Of a DNA stretch of 64,000 nt, positions 7,873-16,198 are shown piece after piece. The translations under genes were made by a program, and so were the position numbers. The notes under the pieces are model-generated. The model saw only the letters and a list, made by a program, of their open reading frames with translations, had not been told where the DNA came from and searched no databases. How positions within the stretch are numbered: position 1 is the first letter of the stretch; each line of letters opens with the position of its first letter. Origin of the DNA: Fibrobacteraceae bacterium (GTDB lineage: Bacteria > Fibrobacterota > Fibrobacteria > Fibrobacterales > Fibrobacteraceae); contig JAGAKE010000002.1 in assembly GCA_017625775.1 (NCBI GenBank), positions 62,001-126,000 on the forward strand, given 5' to 3'.

Positions 7873-8002
7873 CATGGCGAGAGGCTTTAAGCCTCGTGGC
7901 CATCTATTTTTTGTCATTACGAGCATAGCGAAGTAATCCAAAAACAAGTGTTGCTTGCTATGGGGGATTGCTTCTGTCACTACATTCCATCGCGGGTGAC
8001 AA
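7873..8002. repeat. Cluster of GTCAT-type palindromic elements
   Basis: GTCATGGCGAGAGGCTTTAA at 7873 carries the small palindrome AGGCTTTAAGCCT. At 7913 TGTCATTACGAGCATAGCGA plus GTAATCC faces GGATTGCTTCTGTCACTACA and GGGTGACAAG at 7968-8002, forming an imperfect inverted repeat of about 90 bases. The GGATTGCTTCTGTCACTAC string also occurs near 7594, next to repeat copy 2. Confidence 0.55.
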
Positions 8003-8066
8003 GAACTGCGAGCAAGTTCCCTCGCAAACACTAATTTCAAAAATCAAAACTCATTTAAAATCAAGC
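7991..8066 (+). repeat. Dispersed repeat copy 3 (partial)
   Basis: Only the left part of the repeat is present: GACAAGAACTGCGAGCAAGT, then TCCCTCGCAAACACTA and TCAAAAATCAAAACTCA. It stops before the GGAGGGGACC hairpin segment found in copies 1 and 2, and then gives way to unique sequence upstream of the acetyltransferase gene. Confidence 0.7.
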
Positions 8067-8122
8067 TTGCAAAACAGTGTTCAATATGATTTTGCTTGTT
8101 TAGTACAAAGGAAAATAGGTTA

Positions 8123-8149
8123 TTGCAAAGAGATTTCTTTTTTTATAAT
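8123..8149 (+). promoter_or_regulatory. Candidate promoter of the GNAT gene
   Basis: TTGCAA (8123-8128) and a perfect TATAAT (8144-8149) are separated by 15 bases. The predicted transcription start would fall at about 8156-8157, immediately before the ATG at 8159, so the message could be leaderless or nearly so. No Shine-Dalgarno is seen. Confidence 0.45.
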
Positions 8150-8158
8150 ATTTAAGCT

Positions 8159-8713
8159 ATGCGAAATTTTTCTGGATATTCTAAAAAAGTAAAATGGCGC
8201 GTACTAACTACGAATGATACGCCTATGCTAGAGGCTGCTTTGAAAGATTCTGAAACAGATGATTTAAAATGTTTTTTTTCATCTTTTGAAAAGTTAAAAA
8301 CAGAGAAAGATATTAGAAATCATATTTATAATTGTGTTATGCAGGTTGAGTTTTTGCAAGGCGGGCTTTGGGGCATTTTGGATTTTGCTGAAAAAAAACT
8401 TTTAGGTTGTATTTACATCGACAAAGTAGATTGGGAGCGCGATTCGCTTTCTTTAGGTTTTTGGCTTTCTGTTCCGGCGCGAGGAAAAGGTCTTTTTACA
8501 GAACTTTTGCCTGAATTTGTAAAAGATTTACTTCATTATTTGAAAATGAATCGAGTTGAAGTAATTACGGCTCTTTCTAACAAAAAATGTAACGCCTTGC
8601 TAGAACGCACTGGTTTTGTGAAGGAAGGGGTGGCAAGAGAATATGCGAAAATTGGGGAAAAACGGGAAGATTTTGCAGTTTATTCTCTAATTTTCTCGGA
8701 TTTGCCAAAATAA
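8159..8713 (+). CDS. GNAT family N-acetyltransferase (RimJ/RimL-like)
   Basis: A 184-residue GNAT enzyme. The acetyl-CoA pyrophosphate loop is visible as ARGKG (R108-G109-K110-G111) after the beta-4 strand SLSLGFWLS. The C-terminal part NKKCNALLERTGFVKEGVAREY is the RimJ/RimL-type motif B region (N-x-x-S/C-x-x-L-x-x-x-G-F-x-x-E-G). It probably acetylates an amino group of a protein terminus or small molecule; the target cannot be told. No Shine-Dalgarno precedes the ATG and no other start fits the N-terminal KWRVLTTND strand. A TATAAT box ends nine bases before the ATG. It borders the repeat island. Confidence 0.8.
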   Translation: MRNFSGYSKKVKWRVLTTNDTPMLEAALKDSETDDLKCFFSSFEKLKTEKDIRNHIYNCVMQVEFLQGGLWGILDFAEKKLLGCIYIDKVDWERDSLSLGFWLSVPARGKGLFTELLPEFVKDLLHYLKMNRVEVITALSNKKCNALLERTGFVKEGVAREYAKIGEKREDFAVYSLIFSDLPK

Positions 8714-8791
8714 AATCACTTGGTTTCTAAAGTAAACGAGAGTTCTTACATTTCCCTTCCAGATTTAGATAAAACCTTCTATTTTATAGGT

Positions 8792-9640
8792 ATGACAGAA
8801 AAAACGCGTAAATTGGATTCAGAACCGGACGTATTGCAATATACGAATTACCGGTTGTTTTTGCGTGATTATTACGATTATAAAAAGAGTACGTCCACGG
8901 CGTTCAGTTTGCGCTATTTTGCTGGTAAAGCAGGGCTTTCTAGCCACGCACATCTTAAATTAGCTATTGACGGCAAACGTAACTTAACAAAAGGAACGGT
9001 TACTAAATTAATCGTGGGCTTAGGGTTAGAAGGGCATCGTGCTACTTATTTTGAAAACCTCGTATTTTTTAATCAAGCGAAAACTGAAAAAGAAAAACAG
9101 ACTTATTATGCTTTATTGTTAAAGGCCAGTCCTCGTTCTCGCTTGCGCCGCCTAGATGCTTCTCAGTTCCGAATTTTCAAGGAATGGTATCATTCTATGA
9201 TCCTTGAAATGATTTCTTTAAAACATTTCAATCCTGCTCCAGAATGGATTTCAAGGCGCTTGATGGGAAATGTTTCCCCTTCTCAGGTTGCAGAATCTTT
9301 GAAGCTTTTGCAAGAACTTGGTTTAATTGTGAAAACCGCTCAGGGGTACCGCCGGCTAGATCCGTTACTCACTACAGATGACGAAGTGAGCGATTTAATG
9401 GTGAAGTATTACCATTATGCTGGGTTTAAGCTAGCAGCCGAGGCTATTTCTAACTTACCACCAGAAATTAGGGATATTTCTGCATTAACGTTCCCTGTAA
9501 AACGTTCAGATTTCCCTGCTTTGAAAAAACATATTCAACTTATGCGCAAAGAATTGCTAGATTTCTCCGCAGACGCCGGGGAAGCTGATGATATTATCCA
9601 AGTGAATATCCAGCTATTCCCTGTAACAAAAGGAGTGTGA
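8792..9640 (+). CDS. TIGR02147 family protein (Fibrobacter-type putative regulator)
   Basis: About 282 residues of the TIGR02147/DUF4423-type family, a large paralogous family typical of Fibrobacter. Markers are the N-terminal YTNYRLFLRDYYDYKK, the helix-turn-helix-like AGLSSHAHLKLAIDGKRNLT, the second winged-helix region SQVAESLKLLQELGLIVK and the C-terminal IQVNIQLFPVTK. The function is not established; the two HTH-like regions suggest DNA binding. The frame extends to a TTG at 8720, but the ATG at 8792 gives the usual family start. The stop TGA overlaps the ATG of the next gene (TGATG), so the pair is translationally coupled and very likely functionally linked. Confidence 0.85.
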   Translation: MTEKTRKLDSEPDVLQYTNYRLFLRDYYDYKKSTSTAFSLRYFAGKAGLSSHAHLKLAIDGKRNLTKGTVTKLIVGLGLEGHRATYFENLVFFNQAKTEKEKQTYYALLLKASPRSRLRRLDASQFRIFKEWYHSMILEMISLKHFNPAPEWISRRLMGNVSPSQVAESLKLLQELGLIVKTAQGYRRLDPLLTTDDEVSDLMVKYYHYAGFKLAAEAISNLPPEIRDISALTFPVKRSDFPALKKHIQLMRKELLDFSADAGEADDIIQVNIQLFPVTKGV

Positions 9641-10899
9641 TGCGTTTCTGGCAAGCCTTATCAGGATTTTTTTTAGGATGCACTGCATTCTTTTTGGGAT
9701 GCTCTTCAGAGAATAGTGATTCTAAAGTAAGTGGAATTGAAATAGGAAATCCAGCGTTAGCATTAACCGCAGATTTTTCTATTGATTATTCTACTCCGAC
9801 AGAAAAAATTCTTACTAAGGATTTGTCTAAAGAACCAGTTCTAATTGATACATTCTCTTTAGCGCTTACCGAACTTCGTTCTTATTCTAGTTATTATGTG
9901 AGCGTCTCTGTAGATCCTGTCCATGGTTTCCAGCTTTGGCCTTATGAATCAGATTTGAACGCCACGCTTTCGGTTCCATTTGTTGAAAATTATGCAGTAG
10001 AAGATGCTTTCAGCGAAATCGATTTGCAAGAAGAAGGTTACTTAAAAGAAATAGGCGTGACTTTCAAGCCAGAAACATCTAAGCCAAATATAAGTGGGCG
10101 CATTTTGGTTGGTGAAGAATATGTGCCGTTTGAATATAGTCTTTCTCATTTTGATATTCTTTCTTTGCGTTACCATTATTCGCAAATTGAAAAAGTTACA
10201 GAAAATAAAGCGAATTTGTCTGTAATATTCTATGTTCGAAATTTTGTAGATGGTTTAGATTTATCAAAAGCTATTCCTTCTGAAGATGGTGTGATTCGTT
10301 TGAATTCCTTAGAAAATACTAGCCTTTGGGATTCATTAAACGTTCGCTTTGTTCCAAGTTTTACTCCTTTGCGTTATGAATACATTACAGCTACAGATAC
10401 GGTTTCTGCCTATGTGGAATCTGTTTGGGAACAGGTGGCTTTAGAAAAAGGAGAAAACGCTGTTTCTAATGGAGATTTTTCTGAAGGCTCTAAAGATTGG
10501 ATTTTAATGAATCAATTTTCTGGCGTTGGTGATACTTCAATTATCAAAGAAAACGCGACTGATCGCATTATGAAAGTGGATATTCAAAATGCTGGTCGTT
10601 ATTCTTATAGTGTTCAGTTGATTCACGAAAACATTCCTCTTGTAAAGGGAAAACGCCACATGTGCGTATTCACTATTTGGGCAGATTCAGTTACTGAAAT
10701 CACCGCAAGGCTCGGTTCTTATACTACGTATGAAACAGTTGGTTTTCAAGAACATGTAGAAGTTTTGACAACGGGGCATTCTGTGGAATTGGAATTTACG
10801 CCAGAAGTGAATACGCCGTTTGCTAGATTTGAGTTAAACCTCGGAAAAAACAAGCGCACGTTCTACATTAAAGATGTAAAGATTTATCGCTTGGAATAA
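9640..10899 (+). CDS. Surface lipoprotein with a C-terminal carbohydrate-binding-like jelly-roll domain
   Basis: A 419-residue protein starting at the ATG that overlaps the preceding TGA, with AAAGGAG as a strong ribosome site. A lipobox FFLGC (cysteine at about residue 21) follows a hydrophobic signal. The middle part is a beta-rich region of unknown type. The last 140 residues look like a CBM4/9-type module: NAVSNGDFSEGSKDW at the start, LVKGKRHMCVFTIWADS in the middle, and TPFARFELNLG...FYIKDVKIYRLE at the end. A role in binding polysaccharide at the cell surface is inferred. It is coupled to a TIGR02147 regulator. Confidence 0.7.
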   Translation: MRFWQALSGFFLGCTAFFLGCSSENSDSKVSGIEIGNPALALTADFSIDYSTPTEKILTKDLSKEPVLIDTFSLALTELRSYSSYYVSVSVDPVHGFQLWPYESDLNATLSVPFVENYAVEDAFSEIDLQEEGYLKEIGVTFKPETSKPNISGRILVGEEYVPFEYSLSHFDILSLRYHYSQIEKVTENKANLSVIFYVRNFVDGLDLSKAIPSEDGVIRLNSLENTSLWDSLNVRFVPSFTPLRYEYITATDTVSAYVESVWEQVALEKGENAVSNGDFSEGSKDWILMNQFSGVGDTSIIKENATDRIMKVDIQNAGRYSYSVQLIHENIPLVKGKRHMCVFTIWADSVTEITARLGSYTTYETVGFQEHVEVLTTGHSVELEFTPEVNTPFARFELNLGKNKRTFYIKDVKIYRLE

Positions 10900-10903
10900 A
10901 GGT

Positions 10904-11713
10904 CTAAAATTTCAGACTGAATCCTGCGTAAGAAGGGGTAATCATAAAGGAATATTTTTTTTCTTTATTGTTGTCGCGCATTTGAGCAAAGCTTTTTCCA
11001 ACAGTTCGTCCAATCGCAATTCCTGTTAGCATTCCTGCAAAAATATCGCTTGCCCAATGAGCGATAAAAGACATACTGATTCCAATGGTTGCTGAATAAA
11101 GAATACCACCTGCAAGAATCCAAGAATTGTCTGGGTAAAGAGTGATTAAAGTGGTTGCCATGGCAACAGCTGTAGCAGTATGACCAGAAGGCCAGCCATC
11201 AATTAGGCTTCCTCGAACAAATCCAAAGCGGAATTTGTCACTATAATCTTCTTGGTATTTTGGGTCATTGTCTATGGCGTCTAAAACATGAGGAGGAGTT
11301 CTTCCTGTAAATGCCTTTATAACGGTTGTAGTTCCAAAAGCTAAAAGAGCTGCTTGTCCCATGGCAATTCCGGCCAGTTGAATTTCCTTGTTGTCAGAAC
11401 CAAGATAAAGTGCTAGCGGAAGTGCTACAGGAGCGAGAGTGCCAACGACTCCTCCAGGGAGAGAAGCCCACAGAGAAAGAGTTTCGTGTCGAACACAAAA
11501 ACGATTCCAATTCCAATCTACACCGCTTTCAATCATCGCATAAGTCCCTCCGATGCCGAGCGCCCAGGGTGCGCCATAAGCATACGTGAAGGTTCCAAGA
11601 GAATTTTGCCCAATACGATAAAAAAGATTTTCCCATAAGGGGATTCTTTCACTAGCTTGGCTTACAGAAAAAAAGAATAAGAAAGTCAAAAAGAAAGCGT
11701 GCCGTTTTAACAT
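10904..11713 (-). CDS. PAP2 family phosphatase, exported or membrane
   Basis: A 269-residue phosphatidic acid phosphatase type 2 protein. All three motifs are present: K133-x4-R138-TP, PSGH at 175-178 and S215-x3-H219-x3-D223. A signal peptide ends near SVSQA (residue 20), followed by several membrane helices. The enzymes dephosphorylate lipid phosphates such as undecaprenyl pyrophosphate, phosphatidate or lipid A; which one cannot be told. The stretch between the K/R motif and PSGH (about 35 residues) is longer and more polar than usual. It converges on the lipoprotein gene with four bases between stop codons and is transcribed alone. Confidence 0.82.
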   Translation of the reverse strand: MLKRHAFFLTFLFFFSVSQASERIPLWENLFYRIGQNSLGTFTYAYGAPWALGIGGTYAMIESGVDWNWNRFCVRHETLSLWASLPGGVVGTLAPVALPLALYLGSDNKEIQLAGIAMGQAALLAFGTTTVIKAFTGRTPPHVLDAIDNDPKYQEDYSDKFRFGFVRGSLIDGWPSGHTATAVAMATTLITLYPDNSWILAGGILYSATIGISMSFIAHWASDIFAGMLTGIAIGRTVGKSFAQMRDNNKEKKYSFMITPSYAGFSLKF

Positions 11714-11815
11714 GTGATAAATATAAACTCAAAGACTTCTTCAAAGGAAGTCTAAAAATGGAATCGTTATTTTAAAAATGGATTTTTTTCGAAGCAGATA
11801 TTTTATATTTAAGGC

Positions 11816-13546
11816 ATGGCTACAATACCTTCTTTAAAAGACAATCTTGTAATAGAAAATATTCGCCCGCAAATTGAAGGTGGGCGTTTTATGCTTAAAC
11901 GTGAACCAGGCGATTCTGTAACTATTCAGGCCGATATTTTCAGACATAGTCATGAAAAATACGATGCCGCTATTATGTATCGCCATATATCTAAAAAGAA
12001 ATGGGAAAAAGTTCCCATGCACTTTGTGGATAACGACCTTTGGGAAGGCACTTTTATTGTGCAAAACATTGGTTATTATGAATACAAAGTAGTTGCTTGG
12101 ACTTTAGAACCAAAAGATGTTCCTACTGAAAGTCCTGTAATGAAATTGCGAGTGGATCCGCTTTACGCTCGCATTGGTACATGGTATGAAATGTGGCCAA
12201 AAAGCCAGGGTAGTGATCCTTCGAAAAGTGCTACATGGAAAGATTGTGAAAAGCAATTAGATTACATTGCTGAAATGGGGTTTGATACCGTTTACTTAGT
12301 TCCTATTCACCCTATTGGAATTACGAATCGAAAAGGTGCTAACAATGCGCTTCATGCAAAGACAGATAAAAAGGGAAAACCGCTAGAACCTGGTTGCCCA
12401 TACGCGGTAGGAAATAAGCATGGCGGGCATTTTGCTGTGGATCCAGAGCTTGGTTCTATGAAGGATTTTGAAAAGTTTGCCAAAGCAGCTCGTGCAAAAG
12501 GTTTGCGCCTCGCATTAGATATTGCTTTGAATTGTAGCCCTGACCACCCTTATGTGAAAGAACATCCAGAATGGTTCTACCATGAACCAGATGGTTCTAT
12601 TAAATTTGCCGAAAATCCTCCTAAAAAATACGAGGACATTTATCCGTTTGATTATTACAACGAAAATTATAAAGCACTTTGGCAAGAAATTGAAAATATC
12701 ATTTTGTTCTGGGCTGATAAAGGAATTGAAATTTTCCGTATTGATAACCCACATACCAAACCGTTCCCGTTCTGGGAATGGCTGATTTCTGATGTTAAAG
12801 AAAAACGTCCTGAATTAGTTTTCTTAGCAGAAGCGTTTACTCGCCCTAAAATGATGCACCGCTTGGCAAAAGCGGGCTTTGACATGAGCTACACTTATTT
12901 TACTTGGCGTAGTGAAAAATGGGAATTTGAACAATACTTGAAAGAACTCACTCAATCAAATGCTAAAGAATATATGCGTGGGATTTTCTTCCCGACGACT
13001 CCGGATATTTTCCCAAAGTATTTGGCTTATAAAGGCGCTAATGCTTTCCAGTTGCGTTATTTCTTAGCAGCAACACTTTCTAGTTTAACTGGATTGTATA
13101 ATGGTTATGAGCTCTGCGAAAATATTCCTTCGCCAATTAAAGAAGAGTTGCAAGATAGTGAAAAGTATCAATACAAGGTTCACGATTGGAATTCTCCTGG
13201 CATCAAGGATTTTATCCGTAGAGTAAACGAAGCTCGTTTAGCTCATGCGGCTTTACAGGAATACGATAACTTGGAATTCCATTACGCTGCAAATGATCAG
13301 TTAATGGTGTATTCAAAAGTTCTTGGTGAAGATAGAATCCTTTGCATTGCGAACCTAGATATGGATAATACACAAGAAGGACTTGTTGAATTAGATATGT
13401 CAAAACTTGGTTTAGAAGAAGACGCTTTCTATTTCTTGAAAGATGTCATTACTGATGAATCATTTGTTTGGCGTGGTTCTAAAAATTTTGTTCGTTTAGA
13501 ACCTTCAAAAGCACCTGGTCATTTATTTATTCTAAAGAAAATTTGA
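11816..13546 (+). CDS. glgE: Alpha-1,4-glucan:maltose-1-phosphate maltosyltransferase (GlgE type, GH13_3)
   Basis: A 576-residue GH13 enzyme with GlgE hallmarks. The nucleophile D310 lies in FRIDNPHTKP, the acid/base E339 in LAEAFTRPKMM, followed by SYTYFTWR. The N-terminal 115 residues form a beta-sandwich domain, shorter than in mycobacterial GlgE. The enzyme extends alpha-glucans using maltose-1-phosphate as donor. Fibrobacter is known to make maltose- and maltodextrin-phosphates, which fits. No treS, maltokinase or branching-enzyme gene lies nearby. A TATATT box (11804-11809) ends six bases before the ATG, with only AAGG as a possible ribosome site. A strong terminator follows. Confidence 0.9.
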   Translation: MATIPSLKDNLVIENIRPQIEGGRFMLKREPGDSVTIQADIFRHSHEKYDAAIMYRHISKKKWEKVPMHFVDNDLWEGTFIVQNIGYYEYKVVAWTLEPKDVPTESPVMKLRVDPLYARIGTWYEMWPKSQGSDPSKSATWKDCEKQLDYIAEMGFDTVYLVPIHPIGITNRKGANNALHAKTDKKGKPLEPGCPYAVGNKHGGHFAVDPELGSMKDFEKFAKAARAKGLRLALDIALNCSPDHPYVKEHPEWFYHEPDGSIKFAENPPKKYEDIYPFDYYNENYKALWQEIENIILFWADKGIEIFRIDNPHTKPFPFWEWLISDVKEKRPELVFLAEAFTRPKMMHRLAKAGFDMSYTYFTWRSEKWEFEQYLKELTQSNAKEYMRGIFFPTTPDIFPKYLAYKGANAFQLRYFLAATLSSLTGLYNGYELCENIPSPIKEELQDSEKYQYKVHDWNSPGIKDFIRRVNEARLAHAALQEYDNLEFHYAANDQLMVYSKVLGEDRILCIANLDMDNTQEGLVELDMSKLGLEEDAFYFLKDVITDESFVWRGSKNFVRLEPSKAPGHLFILKKI

Positions 13547-13570
13547 TAAAAAGCGTAGTTTAAATTCAAA

Positions 13571-13602
13571 AATCTCACTTCAAAAGAAGTGGGATTTTTT
13601 TT
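13571..13602 (+). terminator. Rho-independent terminator of glgE
   Basis: An eleven-base stem (AATCTCACTTC / GAAGTGGGATT with one G-U pair), an AAAA loop and a T-run through 13602. It lies 25 bases after the glgE stop codon. Confidence 0.9.
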
Positions 13603-13695
13603 CAATGAAAATTGGACTCTATCAGTCCCGTTGCTTACTTCAGTGTGTAATTTTTTCTATTTCAACTAGTTCAAATTTGTTTTTATGAAAACAAA

Positions 13696-14247
13696 CTAAA
13701 ATGCAACAACAGCACTTAAACCTGCAGTGTTATGTGCAAAATTTATGGAAGGTAAAAGCATAATTTGTAATGATGTTTCTTCTTTTTGTTTTTTATAACG
13801 TTTGTAAGCTCTTATGTATTCATCGCGTTTTTCGGCATGATTTTTACGAACGTTATATTGATAAATATTATATGCCAAAAGAGGAACTCCAATAGCCAAA
13901 AAAGGAATAGATATTCCTAACAGAACACCCCCAGCAATTTTTGTTGCAATTTCATCTCCTGCATCACCACTGGAATAATTACCCCCTAAAATTCCACCAA
14001 CAAGAAAAAATGTTCCTGTTCCAGTAAATACACTTCCAAAAACAATACCTACCACATTTGGTTTGTAATTAGCATTATAGTTTTTCTCTGCAATTAAGTT
14101 CTGGTAAATTTCAGCACTATCTATTTCTGTTAGTTGTAAGTCTTTTGCTATTTGTGTATCAAACGAACTTAAATCGCTTGCTAATGCAACAGAACTTCAT
14201 AAGTGTATTCCGAAAAAAATCAAAAAAATATAACGCATAAAAGACAT
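13696..14247 (-). pseudogene. Unknown exported protein, interrupted by a TGA inside its signal peptide
   Basis: A perfect AAGGAG ribosome site stands six bases before the ATG at 14247. The frame then encodes a classic signal peptide start (MSFMRYIFLIFFGIHL), a TGA at 14197-14199, and continues SSVALASDLSSFD in the same frame for 166 more residues. The mature part has two membrane-type segments around GIVFGSVFTGTGTFFLVGGI and GVLLGISIPFLAIGVPLLAY, then a Lys/Arg/Tyr-rich cytosolic-like stretch. I do not recognise the family. No alternative start follows the stop with a signal peptide, so the gene is probably broken or carries a sequencing error. Other genes here use TGA as a true stop, so recoding is unlikely. 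Confidence 0.65.
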
Positions 14248-14418
14248 TACAACTCCTTATGAATAGTTATGATACCGCCATATTTAGTTTTTATCTTCCA
14301 TGCTTCTACAGAACAAATTTTACAAAAAAAATAATTTTTTTATAATCTGTGTCAATTTTCAATTTTTGGGACTGGTTTGTTGAATGTTTATTTAAAATGG
14401 ACTAAGTCATAATAAGTG

Positions 14419-14436
14419 CGCCGGCTAAAGCCGGCG
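14419..14436. terminator. GC-rich hairpin downstream of the pectate lyase gene
   Basis: A perfect eight-base stem CGCCGGCT / AGCCGGCG with a two-base loop, 21 bases past the pectate lyase stop. On the minus strand the tail CACTTATTATG is a weak U-tract, so termination may be inefficient or the hairpin may only stabilise the 3' end. Confidence 0.5.
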
Positions 14437-14457
14437 AGTTACTTTTAACGTTTTATT

Positions 14458-16149
14458 TTATTCAATAACAATTCGTCTTTTTAAGGAATATTCTGGAGTT
14501 TGTAACACCAAATATACCGCTCCTGAAGAAATTCCTTTTCGCTCAATGGTAATGGCGTTAAAACCAGATTGCGTGTTAATAGTTTTTGATCTTAGCATAA
14601 CACCATTCACATCAAACAAGAAAATTTTTGAAATTCCTGATTTGGTAGAATAAAATTCAAATTTCCCTTGTTCTGCAAAAGATTGCGGAATTACAAAAAG
14701 GTTTTGTTTATTTTGAACAATCGAGTTTGTTGAAGAATCATTTGGTGTTGGATTTATTTCAGAAGAATCTTGTTCTACAGCAACTACTGTAATGGTTCCT
14801 TTCTTTGTGACATCAGGAGAGCCTCCTATAGTTGTTATAACATAAGGGTATTCTTTTGCTTCAGCAGAAAAAGAAGCTATTCCAGAAATGTAAATGTTGT
14901 TGCCTTTAATGCTAGAAAGGAGGCCTTCGGGTAAACCAGAAACACTAGCACTTGTGGCATTTTCAAAAGTGTAGTAAAAGGTTTGAATAGAATCGCCTTG
15001 TTTTACTGTTTGTGAAGAAGAACCGGCACCATGTTTTATAAGGGTTGCTGCATTACCAGAAGCTACAGAAGAACTGCTTTTTCCTTGACTGCTAGAAGAA
15101 AGAATTGCAACAGATGAAGAAGATTTTGCGGACGAAGAAGAAACTATTGGATTTTGTGTAGCTGTAGAGCCTGGGTTTGGAAGTGTAGCACCTGCATAAA
15201 GTTGTATAGAATCGCGCAGTGCATACGCTTTAGCTTGTGTACTTACATCAGTAGGCGAAACTGTATAACCTGGTGTAAAAGCATTACCGCTTCCACTTGT
15301 GTTTCCCGAGGTATTTTCAAAATAATTTCCGTTCGCGCTAACAGCAGTAAAATCATTTTCATATAAATCAATCGGTTTATTTACCCCAATAAAAACATTA
15401 TTTTCTACTCTTAAATCAGCTTTTATTCCAGCACGAATACAAGTGCTTGAATTTTTACTATCGAAAAGATTATTGTAAAGATGAACTTGACCATAGCGAA
15501 CGCGAGGCATGCGTTCTTTTACACCATCACTCCACCAAGTGTGATGAAAAGTCACTTTAAGTTTTCCTTCGTCACTAGTTTTAGAATCGCTGTTTCCGAT
15601 AAGGTTACTAAACTGGTGATTTGAAGAAATGTTTGTATAAGCAAATTTTGTCCATGAAATAGTGATGTAATTAGAACCATTGGTGATATCTAAATTTCCA
15701 TCATGACCATCGTAAATATAAACGTGATCGATCCAAACATTAGTAGAATTTTTATTTATCTGTAAGCAATCATCGTCATCTTCATCAAGAGCGCCCACGC
15801 CTTGAAACTCTAAATTGCGAATAATAACGTTTTTTGATTCGCTGAGTTTCATAGCGCTTCCAGTTGAAGGTTGTTGAATGACTGCACCTTGATAGCCATA
15901 AATCGTAACATTAGAGCCAACGTTAATTGGCCCAAGATAATTCCCTGGCTTTACAAAAATGACTTTATTACCATCTTCTGCGTATGACTTTAAGGCAGAA
16001 ACATTATCAACGGTAACGCTATCATAACCAAGTCCCCCTGTAGTATTGTTGACAGTTGCCCATCCGGTCATAGGTAAATCTTTTGAAGTTACTGCAAAAG
16101 ACAAAGAAAAAGAGATGAGCGATAATGCTCCGAATTTGAATAAACCCAT
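14458..16149 (-). CDS. Secreted pectate lyase (PL1) with a type IX-like sorting domain
   Basis: A 563-residue secreted enzyme. After a signal peptide (about 1-20), residues 25-290 form a PL1 parallel beta-helix. A calcium-binding acid cluster sits at 122-127, WIDH at 139-142, and RxPxxR at 213-218 holds the catalytic arginine, preceded by VTFHHTWWSDG. It cleaves polygalacturonan by beta-elimination. Serine-rich linkers (about 335-365) lead to a small beta domain near 372-455 (AGSSSQTVKQGDSI onward). The C-terminal 80 residues resemble a type IX secretion sorting domain (KIFLFDVNGVMLRSKTI ... GAVYLVLQT ... RRIVIE). AAAGGAG precedes the ATG, and a candidate promoter lies at 16167-16198. Confidence 0.9.
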   Translation of the reverse strand: MGLFKFGALSLISFSLSFAVTSKDLPMTGWATVNNTTGGLGYDSVTVDNVSALKSYAEDGNKVIFVKPGNYLGPINVGSNVTIYGYQGAVIQQPSTGSAMKLSESKNVIIRNLEFQGVGALDEDDDDCLQINKNSTNVWIDHVYIYDGHDGNLDITNGSNYITISWTKFAYTNISSNHQFSNLIGNSDSKTSDEGKLKVTFHHTWWSDGVKERMPRVRYGQVHLYNNLFDSKNSSTCIRAGIKADLRVENNVFIGVNKPIDLYENDFTAVSANGNYFENTSGNTSGSGNAFTPGYTVSPTDVSTQAKAYALRDSIQLYAGATLPNPGSTATQNPIVSSSSAKSSSSVAILSSSSQGKSSSSVASGNAATLIKHGAGSSSQTVKQGDSIQTFYYTFENATSASVSGLPEGLLSSIKGNNIYISGIASFSAEAKEYPYVITTIGGSPDVTKKGTITVVAVEQDSSEINPTPNDSSTNSIVQNKQNLFVIPQSFAEQGKFEFYSTKSGISKIFLFDVNGVMLRSKTINTQSGFNAITIERKGISSGAVYLVLQTPEYSLKRRIVIE

Positions 16150-16166
16150 AAATAAACTCCTTTAAA

Positions 16167-16198
16167 TAAACTTAAAAATCTTTAGAAACTTATGTCAA
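16167..16198 (-). promoter_or_regulatory. Candidate promoter of the pectate lyase gene
   Basis: On the minus strand TTGACA (16193-16198) is followed, 21 bases after its TTG, by TAAGTTTA (16167-16174). This resembles the Bacteroidota layout TTTG-N19-21-TAnnTTTG more than a classical -35/-10 pair. The ribosome site AAAGGAG lies just downstream. Confidence 0.4.

Larger units (their letters stand above)
7440..8122. other. Gene-free repeat-rich stretch
   Basis: About 700 bases between the Rpn gene and the acetyltransferase with no convincing gene. It holds the second full repeat copy (7620-7787), the partial third copy (7991-8066) and several GTCAT-type palindromes (7873-8002). Open frames here, such as 7672-8040 minus, are translations of the repeats and lack ribosome sites and family resemblance. 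Confidence 0.6.

Noticed and set aside
7672..8040. 122-codon minus-strand open frame
   Set aside because: It is a translation of the dispersed repeats, contains LDYFAMLVMT-type text typical of such palindromes, and has no ribosome site or family likeness.
14197..14199. Possible recoding of TGA as an amino acid
   Set aside because: TGA ends the TIGR02147, aroA, rbfA and lepB genes in normal positions, and no selenocysteine-type element is visible.
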